A DNA stretch of 64,000 nucleotides from Agarophyton chilense (GCA_030374765.1 JARGXX010000111.1:1054001-1118000); one strand, 5' to 3'. Counted from the first letter of the stretch, positions 43,148 to 54,999 are shown. Notes: generated by a model not told the origin, from the sequence alone. Translations and numbers: made by a program.

Positions 43148-43952
43148 TGAGTGAAGCCCAATTTCGCACAGGACCTAGTTAATCATCTATAGTCGTCAGT
43201 CAGGGCTAACCACTGCCCTTGCGTTACGGTTGGTTTGAATTTGTGTCTGATGCATCATCGGGGCAAGCACCTGTTTGCATGGAAACTGTGCTCGAGTCGC
43301 GCGGGACCTCCTGGGCATCTTGAGTACCTTAAGCGCTATGCATCGGCGTGCTTTGCATATTCTCAACGACCTGCTCAGTGTAGTCTCCCTGTTTTCGTTG
43401 CACACAATTCGAGATTTCTTTGCTTGGCGTGACGAAAACGGCGCGGCCTTCATAGCGAGAAGCCATGCCCATCTCTTTCTGACAGATACACACTGAATCC
43501 ATTGGTTATTGTGAATACGAAAAAGGCTTGCAGCAACGCACTCAAATACCTTCTCGGATGTAAACGTCTCAAGAATAAGGTCTCACCGTTGTGTGTTACA
43601 GTTTGGGGAAACTCTCGATCTGGAGAGCTTGAGTCAACTACGAGGCATCGAATTACGGCGGCGAGTACAGATCGAAAACGAGAACGTTTTGAAGAGCGTT
43701 CCCCTGCATTTTGCGTGGATTGCCACCTGACATGTCTAGAGCGTGCCGACGGTCATCTTCAGGGTCTCTCTTGGTTGTTTCCCGCTGCCGTTCCTGCCGT
43801 CGCTCCTTGCTCAACGGTGAAAAGCTCGTGAACTACGCAAATCTTACAGGCGAAGCTTGATAAGGTGCAAAGCGAGCAACGCCTTCATGAGCTAAAATTG
43901 TGTGTGCACGCCAAGCGGCGCAGCAAGGCAGAAGGCCAGGTTGGAACACGTC
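43148..43952. other. No supported gene, arm 1
   Basis: Plus-strand frames of 73 and 109 codons (43275-43496, 43502-43831) and minus-strand frames overlap each other. The 109-codon frame has a CVDCHLTCLE cysteine cluster, but nothing diagnostic. Confidence 0.4.
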
Positions 43953-44090
43953 GCGGAGTGCGCGGAGTAGAGGGAGAAACGCTGGTACACGTGTCGATGT
44001 GGTAGACGTATAATCGCGGTGGCGGAGTGCACAGAGTAAATGAAGAATCGCAGTATACGTGTTGATGTCGGAGGGGTAGAGTGAGGGCGC
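43953..44090. repeat. 69-bp minisatellite, two units, arm 1
   Basis: Two imperfect units begin GCGGAGTGC at 43953 and 44022. They share the blocks GGAGTGC.C.GAGTA, GAA.CGC, ACACGTGT.GATGT and TAGACGTA. It lies close to the inner end of the arm. Confidence 0.6.
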
Positions 44091-44182
44091 TAGACGTACA
44101 TGCGTAAATATAGGAAGGCTAAATGAGACGATTCAGGGGGTAACCCCTTGCGGATGTGGACTACCCCGGAGGTGACACTGTC

Positions 44183-44219
44183 TGTAGGGCTTGTTTAGGG
44201 GTTAAGGTTTAGGTTTTGG
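44183..44219 (+). repeat. Telomere-like G-rich motif at inner end of arm 1
   Basis: The sequence is a run of variants TGTAGGG, TTTAGGGG, TTAAGG, TTTAGG and TTTTGG, ending 5 bp before homology between the arms stops. The G-rich strand runs 5' to 3' toward the centre. It is too short and irregular to be a functional telomere. Confidence 0.5.
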
Positions 44220-44224
44220 CGTTG

Positions 44225-44975
44225 ATTGTGTTGAAAGGCTGACTAAGCCACCAACTTACGTACCTTACCAGCGGAGATCGCAGCGGCAGTTTTCTATGAG
44301 CCTACAATAAAACTCCAGAACGCGCTCGGCGGTTCGCCACGTGTGCGGGAGACAGCGAACACAAGTATACCGGTTCTCCGATCGCCGACAATTCTTTCCT
44401 GTGGTTTTGCCTTGCGCGCTGCGACGATGTTCCACGTTCCAACAGTTATAAGCCCAGCCCAGAGCAATAAAAAACTTTTTGCTCCTGCCGACACTCCAAT
44501 CGTCAACCCTGCAAGCGATTTGAAAGAATATCGCTGTCATGTTTCAAGATCAGTGGATACTATCCAAACTGCTTCCCGTTAAACTCAGACAGACTGTACA
44601 AGACAGTCTAGTCTACTTTTGTCAGACACTTATACGACAGTGGTCTTTTTTGTGAGCCAAAATCAATCGTCGAAGAGACTCAGAAGCATAAACTGATCAA
44701 CTATAAGCAGGACAATCAAATCGAGGCTGTTAGGAAAATTGTCAAGCTCAAAGAAGTTGACTAACCGATTGCAGCGGTGAAAAGACTAATTGAAAAGAAG
44801 ACTAATCTCATCCTTCAATGACCTATTATTCTGTCCTTTCCTTTGAATAGAAGACTTGAACTCATTTGCATCTCGTTTCCGCGGACTTTAGGCAGAGAAT
44901 TTGATGCACGTCGGTGTTTCAGCGTCATGTCAAGTTATCAAAGTGCTTGTAATCACCCTCCTCAGCAATGCCATG
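44225..44975. other. Spacer, left part, no gene seen
   Basis: Unique sequence between the arm and the SINE. The last 300 bp give short protein-like runs on the plus strand that might be upstream parts of the copia element, but this is not secure. ORFs at 44265-44582 overlap on both strands and have no features. Confidence 0.45.
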
Positions 44976-45312
44976 CTCAGGTGGACTCATGTAGATTATT
45001 AATAAATTTTAATTAGTGTAATAGATTAGCATTACAGTGCCAGTACTATTTACTCGGCTCCAGTGACGCTTCTCCCTTAGAGTACGGTAGACACCATTAG
45101 GATACAAAATAACCTTTGGTATATTAGTTCCACCCTTTGGTCTTCAAGCCATCGTTTCCGTAGCCCCAACCTGTAGGACTACGCAGTAAACGCCAGCCCA
45201 TTGCACCAAGTACTCTGGGAGTGCCGCCGTCAAGGATTCGAACCTTAGCACCTGCTCTACTACGATACCACCGGTCGAGACCCGTACGCTAACCTACCGG
45301 TCATTGCGGTAC
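44976..45312 (-). mobile_element. tRNA-like SINE, copy 2, complete
   Basis: A 337-bp copy of the SINE seen in two pieces at 9591-9895 and 18497-18557. The 5' head on the minus strand has an A-box-like GTATCGTAGTAGAGC and a perfect pol III B box GGTTCGAATCC only about 9 nt apart, so the anticodon arm is missing. The tail ends in AT-rich sequence and CCTGAG. It appears inserted within a copia element. Confidence 0.82.
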
Positions 45313-48162
45313 ATGCGTCCCAAAGAGATGAAGCAGCTTTGTCACCGAGCAAAAGTGCTATCGCCCACACTGGCGTCGCTACTTGACGAAGCTGTTATGA
45401 ACTGTACGAGTTGCATAAGGACTGGTCGCCCACTTGCGTCAAGGAAGCTATCCTTCTGTCGTCTCTAGAAGAAGTTCAATGACCATCTTCAGATACACTT
45501 CATGTTTGTAGCAGAATTGGGAAACTTCCCCATACTGCACATGAAAAACGCCGCCACCGGACTCATAGTAGCGGTTTTGCCGTTCTCACGCTCAATGAAA
45601 GAGGCGAAACGTTCGATATAGACACACTGGATTTCTATCCACGGCCCTCCTATGAAGCTCTCTGGAGATCCGGAATTTGACGACGACGACAACATGCTCC
45701 CCTGCGCGAAAAGCAACATCAAGTTTTCTTCGCGACCTGCAAGGAGGCACAATAAGGTTGGTATCGTAGAATCGTCTCATGAGTCACTTCGTTACCTCAT
45801 CCAACGAATGATACAGGATCGCCAATATGCTTTTTCACGCGGCAACCCGGCGCTTTCTGACAATGAGATTGATACCAAAGCAGCTTTTCTCAGGAACTTT
45901 CTGCAGGGCTCGAACCTATTGTCCAGTTTCGAACTCGCTCGTGGGTACACCCCTTCGATCTCTAGCCTACCAAAAAGTCCCATCAATGAGAATATAATTG
46001 CTGCCTGTACGCAGCGAACCACGCGCCATGCTCTGCATCGCTTTCTCAGGTTGAAAGGTGTCAAAGTCTTGTCGAGAAAACTGCTCGTTCCCGGAACTCC
46101 AGTATTCTTCTTTCGGAATGGTCAAAAGTGCGGCGTCTGGCAGCAAGGGTATGTAACGGAGGCATACGATCACCTAGTATCTGTTTCCTCCGATCTATCT
46201 CTAGATGGCAACACATACGTTGTCGCCTACGAAGACCTTCGTCTTCGACCAAGAAACCCGCTTTTGAAAGATCTTGAGCGTCTCAATCTCGGCTTCAATA
46301 TCCTGCCCGAAGGAGTTTCGGAAGAAGAATCTGTAGTAGGCGAGGAAGATGGCCTTAAACCTGTTCCGGACCCAATATTGGTCACAACTGACGTAGAACC
46401 CTTTCTTTTCGATGAGATCGACCAGAATCTTCCCGCTGATGTTCCAGAGTGGTATGATCACCCCGCCAACGTCGTCTATCTGTCAAAAACAGGATTTACA
46501 AGGAGCTTCAATACACCCTCGAAGGATATCGGCATCTATCCCACCTCGAAAGTGAACCCAACCTCCCTAAAGTCTCCCGCTCATTCTTTACTCGAAGAGC
46601 TTTGCAACACTCTTGGAAGCGGACAGTTGACTGAACACAAACTATAGACGGCCCCTCGGTTGCTCCTGGACGATGCAATCGTGAAGGAAAAGAAGTACTC
46701 TCGAGACAGTAAAGCGTATAGATTTGTTTCAGTTCGTTCTCTTCCCCGAGACACTAACCTCATCTCGTCTCACCATTTCTTCGTAATCAAGCATGACGGC
46801 GAAAGCCGCACGCTCAAACTGAAATGCCGTCTTGTACCGAATGGTAACATGTATAAGGAGAAAGAGTCCCTTCGATCAGACTCAGCCACCGCACAGTTCC
46901 CCACGGTTCGGCTTCTCCTCTCCATGGCCGTATTGCTCCACTTTCGCATTGCGGCCATTGATATAATGTCAGCGTACCTCCAAGCCGGTGCAATCAAACG
47001 CGACATATATATGAGACCGCCGCGTAGCTGGACGGACTCGTTCGACGAGGTCTGAAAGATCTTGGTTCCAGCGTGCGGTCTCGTCGATTCTGGGGGATTA
47101 TGGAAGCTCTGCGTTGAGCAGTGGTTCCTCAATCATGGATTCGTCACCGTACCCGAGCTTTCCCAGCTCTTCCTACCATGGAAAAACGAAAGACTCGTAC
47201 TTATCATTCCAAAGGTTGTCGACGACGTGCTATTTGCCGGTTTAAAGGAAGAACTAGATGCTTTCTATAGTTATATATTCGCTGCATTTGACGTTGATCG
47301 ATTCTCTTGCGCGACCGATATCGTCTTCAACCGCCTGGTTATATCTCAACATCCGGACTACTCAATAACGGTATCCATGAAGGAATTCATGGGCCAAGTG
47401 CATCCAATCGATATGCCCCCGGCTCGTAGGAAGCAGGACAACGCTCTCTGCACAGACACTGAACTCCACACTTTTCAGAGTCAGACGGGGAAACTCAACT
47501 TTATGGGACATGGAGTGCTACCGCAGGCCTTGCTTGTCGCTAGCAAACTTCAACAGCAAGTGTCTCGTTTGATAGTCAGCAGCCTTCGGTTGTTGAAAAG
47601 CGCCTTGCGACACCTGGAGAGTCTTAACCCTTTTCTACCCTACCAGGCTCCGTCCGTCCACATCGCGAAGACGTCTCTTATCGAATTGATAAGTTTCAGT
47701 GATGCAGCGACCGGTACCACCTCTTATGGACAGTCTGGGTTACTCTCTGGCCTGCTACTTCGTGATCAGAAGGCGATCATATTTCATGTGATAGATTGGC
47801 ACTCGTCGGAACAAACACGTGTTTTCTTTTCTTCTGCTTGAGCAGAGATACTAGCAGCTGCTCTGGCTGCAGATCATGCAATTCATTTGTCGCAGACTAT
47901 CCCATAATTTCTTCATGAACATGCCTCAATCAAACCACCGTATCTTACCCTACTTGTGGACTCCTTTGGGCTCTATTCTACAATCTCTACTCTACATGAG
48001 CAGAGAGACTACAGATTTAGGGCACCTGTTTGTCGATTGCGCGACTCGTTTGAATCCCACGAGCTGCAATCCTTCTTGTGGTTTCCCGGCTCGTCAAACA
48101 TCGCCGATGGTTTACCAAAAATAAATCCCCATGGCTTCAAGACTCTCAACTCAACTCTATAA
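45313..48162 (+). mobile_element. Ty1/copia pol region, broken
   Basis: In copia order: integrase zinc-finger remnant (CTSCIRTGRP near 45400); integrase core with SGDPEFDDDD and FSSRPARRHNKVGIVESSH (45600-45800); integrase C-terminal segment with VFFFRNGQKCGVW and YVVAYEDLRL (46100-46250); reverse transcriptase with LKCRLVPNGN, IDIMSAYLQAGA, IYMRPP and VVDDVLFAG (46660-47400); RNase H near 47650-48160. Integrase before RT is diagnostic of Ty1/copia. Gag is not recognisable, and the left part is disturbed by the SINE. It is a fossil with perhaps five to ten breaks. Confidence 0.88.
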
Positions 48163-49424
48163 TGGCGACTGGTATCCTACCTGATAAGCTACTCTTTCAG
48201 ATGAGGACCGCTTCAAGTCGTCGGCTTATGCAATAATTTCAGCGACTCTATTCTAAGGTTGTCGGAAATGCGCCGTTTTTCAAAAAATCGATTGACGTTT
48301 TTAATGCTTAGGACACGAGATCGCCCCCCGCTGCGCGGTTCTCGCGATTTTGGAACGTTATATCACCGTTGCGAAGGTGGAGAGCTACAGTAGAACTGGA
48401 CATCCCTGTCCCTACAATCAATTAGGCACTCATGTAGAGCAACTCGTGCGCGTTTAACCGGTCTGGGAACCATTTATATGGTATATGATGTATCAGGGAC
48501 CACGTCGCCTCATTTACGATAAGTATTAGTTTTTAGTATTTTAGACATCTTATTAGGTATGTTAGTTAAGACTCTACAGTAGCACCGTAGTAGACGGATG
48601 AACGTGCAAGGCTGGAGTTATACACATGATACGTGTATGGACTAAGGTTGGTTTGAACTACTATAGTCTAGACGTCTAGTTTACTGTCTAGAAAAGACTT
48701 AAGCGATGGCTTCCCCGCCATCGCTACCACCAATTAATTGGTCAGCGAGAGCTTGGCTCTAGATTATGTCGCCTACGCGAGTTTCCGTCTCTTAACGGGA
48801 GGAACCGCGACCGGTTTGGCTAATCTATCCCCTCGGGAAGCTCAGGCATCACTGTACCGTTGTTATTGGTTTATTTCTTTCTTTTGTTGATTTTTCAGTG
48901 TTTAGGACAGTACAACGCCCCCGTAAAGGGTTGTTTTCCCCCGTCGTTATTTCGCTTATCCAGTGTGGATACCCCTTTTATAGGTCGGTACGCTTGGTCG
49001 TGCGTCCTGTTTTGCCCAACATTCTCGCTCTACATTTCTCTTTTGTCTACGAAATATCCTTGTCCTTGGATCCCGCTTTGATTCTTCCCCGTTTTCCTGG
49101 ATTCATCACCTTCGTATGTATTGCCTGAACCAACGTGGTCTTACACTCACACATGGGTGGCCCGAAAGCTCGTTCGCTGAGTTACCCCTTCTTCGCGAGA
49201 CCGGGACTCAAACACCCGAGAGGTATTTCCCCATATGATATTGCTCTACACCTCAATACACCTTTCGTGGGTCAGCCTTTGTAACGGTCGTTTGCCACCA
49301 ACGCTAATTTCGCGTCCGCTTCAAGTCTCTGAACGGTCTCATTTCGTCGAGCTTACTCCGGGAATCAAACTTGTAAATCTTGCGTCGTATTGGAAAACAT
49401 CCCCGCTACTCCGCTCAGTTTTTT
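48163..49424 (+). other. Non-coding, candidate copia 3' LTR
   Basis: TGTCGGAAATG at 48260, about 100 bp after the pol end, resembles the start of copia LTRs. The far end cannot be placed without the partner LTR. Two plus-strand frames at 48860-49495 have no recognised features. Confidence 0.35.
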
Positions 49425-50115
49425 CATTTCTGTTATCACATCTACCCTATGGCACAGACTTTGAACTCATATTGAGCAGCGAACAGGCACATTAAAGTTC
49501 TCCATTGCAAACAGAATACAATTTCAGGGACTGCTGATCTTGTAGTAAACAAAGTACATAAAAGCAGTTACACACAGCTTTGCTACTGTTTTTGAGCATC
49601 AAACATGCACAATCTGGTTGGTTATTTTCGAAAAACCCTATATCGGGCCCAAACCGAAGTTATATTAATGTAGTAAAACCACGGGCGAAGTCCATAGTTT
49701 CAGTTATGTAGCACAATCAGTGAGCATAGCCCACAGTATTGCATTGAAAAAAAGCGTCATAGCACAGCCCTAGAACTCATGTTGAGAATCTAAAAGGCAC
49801 AACTACGTTCAAGTTACAATCGAAATACAGTTTCAAGCACTTCTGAAGGTGTAGTCGACAAGATCCGTAAGAGCACTAAAACACAGAACTGTTACTCTTC
49901 TTTTGAATCAAAGAGGCCCAGCGTGGTCTTCTGCTCTCCAAGGAATACGATATTAGGTCCAGCCCGAAGATGTATTCATGTATTATATCCTTGAACTCAG
50001 GTCACAGTTTTAGTTATTTATCACATTCAGTGACCACAGCTAACTTTATTGCATTGCACAAGAGCACCAAAACACAGCCCTTGATATTTTTTTGAAAAAT
50101 GAACAGGAACAGCCT
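49425..50115 (+). repeat. Diverged tandem repeat, period about 310 bp, just over two units
   Basis: Landmarks recur at about 310-bp steps: GAACTCATATTGAG at 49463, GAACTCATGTTGAG at 49773 and a weaker third near 50080. TACAATTTCAG at 49518 corresponds to TACAGTTTCAAG at 49826. The units are AT-rich and clearly diverged, hence old. No ORF. Confidence 0.6.
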
Positions 50116-51132
50116 ATTTTGCTAGATAGCTCCACGAAATTTTGCTCTGCAAAATAATTATACACAGAATAGATCATAACTGCAAAAAAGATATGCTTGC
50201 TTGGGTACAGGTAAAAGTTTTGTATTAAAAATCAAAAAAATGCCAAGACTTGTTTTAGAATCTGAACCTACGGTTCTACCCATCAAAAATAAATGTCTTT
50301 TTGTTTTTGTGTGAGATCTACATTCAAAGATTATGCTCTAAATCAAAAGATTATGATTACCAAGAACGTGAAAGAGTCAACGTTTATAAAAAAATGCCAG
50401 TTTTATTCAGAATATGAGGAACATTTGAGTTCGATTAGCAGTTCAGCCGTTGATCTGGACGGCTGCGTGACGAAAGATTGTAAGATGTTCGATCTGTACC
50501 GCTGCGTGACGGAAGATTGTAGGTCGCTTTCACCCTTACGTCACGCAGCTTACCTTACAAAGGTACAGATGGGGCATCAATACGTGTATAGTATTATTCT
50601 GGTACGTATGTTTGCAGCTTACGTAAGTTTTTCAACTTTTTTACTACCTTATTTTGGGGAGATTTGGTGAGGCGTTACTACCTCACCAAGCCATGGTGAG
50701 CGCGTACTGCCGTTGGGTTAGTTGTATCCAAAATCGGTGTGAAATCACTCTGCGACTCATCTCACGGGACCAACCTATCACGCAGTGCGACCACCCCACT
50801 CTATTTTTTAGCGCCGTGTCTCGAGCTGTCCAGGTCTAAAGATAGACATAGTTTGTCTGGCTTCTGTAGTAGATATTCCATTTAAATTATATGAAAAGCG
50901 GTTAGTGTTAACAATTACATCAAGCTTTGACGGATTATAAAGGACTAGAAACAGATTGTTTTCGTCCTTCTACTCCGAACAGTCAACAAGAAAACACACG
51001 TTCTCTTTCAAGTTTAACTTTTTCATTGTTCGTTCTGCTCATTTCGTTGCCTCCATTCTTTTGTGGGAGATTGTGCAATTCGGAGGGTGTCTGCTTGCAG
51101 GATTAGACCACCCTGGGGGTGACAGGTGCAAA
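50116..51132. other. Spacer, right part, no supported gene
   Basis: AT-rich sequence. The 125-codon plus frame 50293-50670 is judged chance. A two-unit 39-bp repeat lies at about 50453-50523 (GATCTG..C.GCTGCGTGACG.AAGATTGTA), followed by an inverted TACGTCACGCAGC near 50539. Confidence 0.45.
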
Positions 51133-51137
51133 CAACG

Positions 51138-51174
51138 CCAAAACCTAAACCTTAACCCCTAAACAACCCCTACA
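51138..51174 (-). repeat. Telomere-like motif at inner end of arm 2
   Basis: Mirror of 44183-44219, with one substitution that makes the outermost unit TGTAGGGG. The G-rich strand again points toward the centre of the inverted repeat. Confidence 0.5.
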
Positions 51175-51266
51175 GACAGTGTCACCTCCGGGGTAGTCCA
51201 CATCCGCAAGGGGTTACCCCCTGAATCGTCTCATTTAGCCTTCCTATATTTACGCATGTACGTCTA

Positions 51267-51404
51267 GCGCCCTCACTCTACCCCTCCGACATCAACACGT
51301 ATACTGCGATTCTTCATTTACTCTGTGCACTCCGCCACCGCGATTATACGTCTACCACATCGACACGTGTACCAGCGTTTCTCCCTCTACTCCGCGCACT
51401 CCGC
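51267..51404. repeat. 69-bp minisatellite, arm 2
   Basis: Mirror copy of 43953-44090, two units. Confidence 0.6.
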
Positions 51405-52209
51405 GACGTGTTCCAACCTGGCCTTCTGCCTTGCTGCGCCGCTTGGCGTGCACACACAATTTTAGCTCATGAAGGCGTTGCTCGCTTTGCACCTTATCAA
51501 GCTTCGCCTGTAAGATTTGCGTAGTTCACGAGCTTTTCACCGTTGAGCAAGGAGCGACGGCAGGAACGGCAGCGGGAAACAACCAAGAGAGACCCTGAAG
51601 ATGACCGTCGGCACGCTCTAGACATGTCAGGTGGCAATCCACGCAAAATGCAGGGGAACGCTCTTCAAAACGTTCTCGTTTTCGATCTGTACTCGCCGCC
51701 GTAATTCGATGCCTCGTAGTTGACTCAAGCTCTCCAGATCGAGAGTTTCCCCAAACTGTAACACACAACGGTGAGACCTTATTCTTGAGACGTTTACATC
51801 CGAGAAGGTATTTGAGTGCGTTGCTGCAAGCCTTTTTCGTATTCACAATAACCAATGGATTCAGTGTGTATCTGTCAGAAAGAGATGGGCATGGCTTCTC
51901 GCTATGAAGGCCGCGCCGTTTTCGTCACGCCAAGCAAAGAAATCTCGAATTGTGTGCAACGAAAACAGGGAGACTACACTGAGCAGGTCGTTGAGAATAT
52001 GCAAAGCACGCCGATGCATAGCGCTTAAGGTACTCAAGATGCCCAGGAGGTCCCGCGCGACTCGAGCACAGTTTCCATGCAAACAGGTGCTTGCCCCGAT
52101 GATGCATCAGACACAAATTCAAACCAACCGTAACGCAAGGGCAGTGGTTAGCCCTGACTGACGACTATAGATGATTAACTAGGTCCTGTGCGAAATTGGG
52201 CTTCACTCA
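51405..52209. other. No supported gene, arm 2
   Basis: Mirror of 43148-43952; the same overlapping short frames on opposite strands. Confidence 0.4.
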
Positions 52210-53356
52210 TTGTGCTGTTACGTAGGAGTCTTTTTCTTTGCTCTTACTTGCTTTATCTCGCGAGCCGTGAGCGCTGAACTGGGTAATCTAGCAATCATGC
52301 GTACGAAACCACTGCGTTCCCCGATGAGTACATCTAATTGGCAGTTGCTTTCTGGCGACCTGCCGGATTGTCATTCTCGCATGACCCACATGAGTGACCC
52401 ACATGAGACGCCCATCGCCGGTCCGTCCCGGCCAAATACGTGCGGAAGCATCTCATTCTGGTCTACCGCTCCTTCGCAATGCCATGCCTGAAGAACCTCA
52501 TTGCTTGCACTCATTTACTGATGAATCAGGTCAACGCTCACCCCCTGAAAGTGTATCCTAGTAGCATTGAGCATATGGTGCACTGCGTGTTTTTCACAAG
52601 GGCGCTTCCTAGTCGTCCATTAGCATTGTTTTGTCCCTTCACCTCTCAGATGGGCTGTTCTACAAAGCCCCTCCTCTCCTTTCTGCCTGATTGTGCCTCG
52701 CTGTGAGCCCGGAACGTTGTGTTCAGTCTCCTCAATCACCTGCGTTCCAATTTCGCCGGTGCTCCGCGTCGGCACTCATTGATTATGAATGCTTTCAGTC
52801 TCGTATGGCACTTTCGCACAAACCGCAAACAACCCAATCATGCCTTGGTCGCTGCATCTGTACGGTTCTACCCATTCGGGGTTCCGCCGTCGTCTTAGCA
52901 TTGGATCGACGCCGTGCCACCACGTATGTCTTGAAAGATCCAGCGAGGAGTCTCCTCTCATCTGATTGTGAGTTCCCGAGACTCGGAAAAGCACGGACTG
53001 CGAACATGCCCTTAATCAAATCAGTTATTTTGATCACAAACAATCCATTTTCTGCTTTAAAGCTTGCTTTGCGTCGGTTATACTTCGATAAGGGTGCCCA
53101 CCACAAGTTGGCCATCGGTTCTTCGGCATCACCCTGGAACAGGGCGATTGAGTGGAAATATAAAAAGCAGCTCTCGGTGTTCCTTAAGGGCGAGAGAGAA
53201 GAGTTAAGTTCTTTCTGTCTTGGGAAACATATTCAACGCTGCGACCAGTGTTGTTACCCTCTCAGAGCGCGCACATGGGCAGATGCAAGTATTCTCGTGT
53301 TACATATTACAATGACAATCTGGTGGTGTAGTGCTCATTCGTCACCGGGAAGGTAA
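52210..53356 (+). CDS. Candidate unknown gene, arm 2 copy, possibly multi-exon
   Basis: Mirror of 42001-43147 on the plus strand. Frames 52210-52491 (signal-peptide-like start), 52440-52706 and 52691-53356 (221 codons) are identical in protein to arm 1. The identity reflects the recent duplication and does not by itself support coding. Confidence 0.22.
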
Positions 53357-54339
53357 ATGAGACTCGATAGTTCTCGTTTAAACGACGGAGACAGGTGCGA
53401 GGCCTAGACAGGGAGTTTTGATTTGGCAACATCCGTTGTAGACATTGTCGTTCCAGAAGCTGAACGAGAAGCATTTGTGATCAGGGAACAGTGTGGCATC
53501 TGTGTAAAGAATTGAAGGAGAGGGCTTGGTCTTAATAGTGTGGGAGGGCCGTGCTTGTTCTTCTTTTGCTATCTTAAGTTGGCGATATTGTTAGTGAAGA
53601 TGCCATCTCAAGAAGCGGTAAAGCAACTGAACTGGACACCAGTGTCCATCATCCTCACGAACACGGTGATCGCATGTAGTTCGTTTGAGAATTGTTTGTC
53701 CTTCAAGAGGGTTCTGCTCTCGCAGGGTTCTGCTCTCGCATTGTCCGCACCTTCTTCGCTGGTGAAGTTTTGCGCTCGAAATTCCGGAACAGCAGGAGAG
53801 CCATCTGACTAGGAGGCATGCTCATAAATGAGAGAGAGAACTTCGAAGGCTATAGCTCTCTTTATATCTGCACTTCTTGTACAGCAGGGTCTTCACCGCG
53901 GCGTGTGTTGATTTTCAACACTGCCCCAGGCCACACCATGATTCGCATCTTCCTGGCGTTAGTTTTCCATGCAAATCATTTACGTTGGATCACCTAGTAT
54001 TTCTTACTAGTAACCAACGAATGCAGAGAAGGGGTGTGCTTTGTTACAGGTTGGGACGGCGTTACATTGTTCTTCATACGTGGCGCCCACAACAAAGAGT
54101 GTGCACGCCAGATTTCACAGCACTCGTACTACGGTTTCTGGACGAAAGCGAAAGCCCGTTCGTAAGCGCAAACGAAGAGTAGTCTTCTGAATCGGTTTGA
54201 AGATCCCTTCCATTCCGATCAATCCAAGCAAACAAAAACGTGCTTGGTTTCGGTAGAGCCCTGTCGAGTTATAAACAGCAAGAAAACGGACGCTAGAAAG
54301 ATGCCGTCCACGCACATTAACCGAAGGGCGCCTTCTCGA
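53357..54339. other. No supported gene, arm 2
   Basis: Mirror of 41018-42000. Several substitutions against arm 1 fall here (for example near 53546, 53592, 53690 and 54040). Confidence 0.45.
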
Positions 54340-54999
54340 TCAACGCTTTGAGAAAAGCTGCAAGAGTCGACAACCAGAGCGATCGTCGAGATTAGTCCCA
54401 GGTGAAGCGCTGACCATCATTCGGTCCCGAATCGACCATTCGAAAGTATTATCGTTCGGCCGTCGCCGTTCAATAAGAACGGGCTCAGCGGACAGTTCAG
54501 CCCATGGCCAAAGCGCACTGCACCAAGGCGCGCTGTGCTCTGCAATACTTGCCATACTTGTTGCCCGCCTGTTCATGATCTCGCCATTCAGGCCGGTCCG
54601 AATGCCCAGGTACGACAACGCTTTTGACAGGGAATTTTGCTCTCGCAAAAACTGACCATGCGTTACAGTCTCTGGTCGTACGCTTTTGCCGCCTTTCACT
54701 TTTGCTAACTCTATTCTCTGTCCCCGATTTATGGTACGTTTCACTTGGTGTGCGGTGGCACGATCGTGCTGCGCTGAATGTCTTCTTGGCGGCATGTGAG
54801 GAAACTCTCTTCGCTTTGGACTGAAGAGAGTTCCATGCCTTTCGTGGTCGCAGGCGGCGCTATAATATCTTCTGGCGTTGAATTTGCGCTGGTATGCCTG
54901 TTTAACATAAATGTCGTCTGACTCCCATTGCTTGCGAACCTGGCCGCACAGGGTTATCAGGCTGTTCGGCGGAAGGAATCGTAATCTCCTGGTGACCAT
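54340..54999 (-). CDS. Unknown 219-aa ORF, arm 2, weak
   Basis: Mirror copy of 40358-41017 with an identical predicted protein; no recognised domain. The same doubts apply as for the arm 1 copy. Confidence 0.28.
   Translation of the reverse strand: MVTRRLRFLPPNSLITLCGQVRKQWESDDIYVKQAYQRKFNARRYYSAACDHERHGTLFSPKRREFPHMPPRRHSAQHDRATAHQVKRTINRGQRIELAKVKGGKSVRPETVTHGQFLREQNSLSKALSYLGIRTGLNGEIMNRRATSMASIAEHSAPWCSALWPWAELSAEPVLIERRRPNDNTFEWSIRDRMMVSASPGTNLDDRSGCRLLQLFSKR

Larger units (their letters stand above)
31357..44224 (+). repeat. Giant inverted repeat, arm 1 (at least 12.9 kb)
   Basis: Every position pairs with its complement at 95357 or 95358 minus the coordinate, down to identical ORFs on opposite strands. 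The inner end is sharp: homology stops after GGTTTTGGCGTTG at 44224. The outer end is not reached, because the window ends first. Only scattered substitutions and two 1-bp indels were noticed. Contents: LTR part, AT-rich transposon relics, alkyl sulfatase, 257-aa gene, weak ORFs, minisatellite and telomere-like motif. Confidence 0.97.

Noticed and set aside
44183-44219. Functional telomere tract
   Set aside because: Only about 37 bp of irregular variants, not a uniform array; kept as a telomere-like motif only.
45240-45312. True tRNA gene
   Set aside because: A and B boxes are too close for a tRNA with an anticodon arm, and the sequence is part of a repeated 337-bp unit; called SINE.
49425-50115. 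CRISPR-like array
   Set aside because: Units are about 310 bp, diverged, and have no short repeat-spacer pattern; the genome is eukaryotic.
50293-50670. 125-codon ORF in the spacer
   Set aside because: It spans the 39-bp repeat and AT-rich sequence, with no domain or promoter; judged chance.
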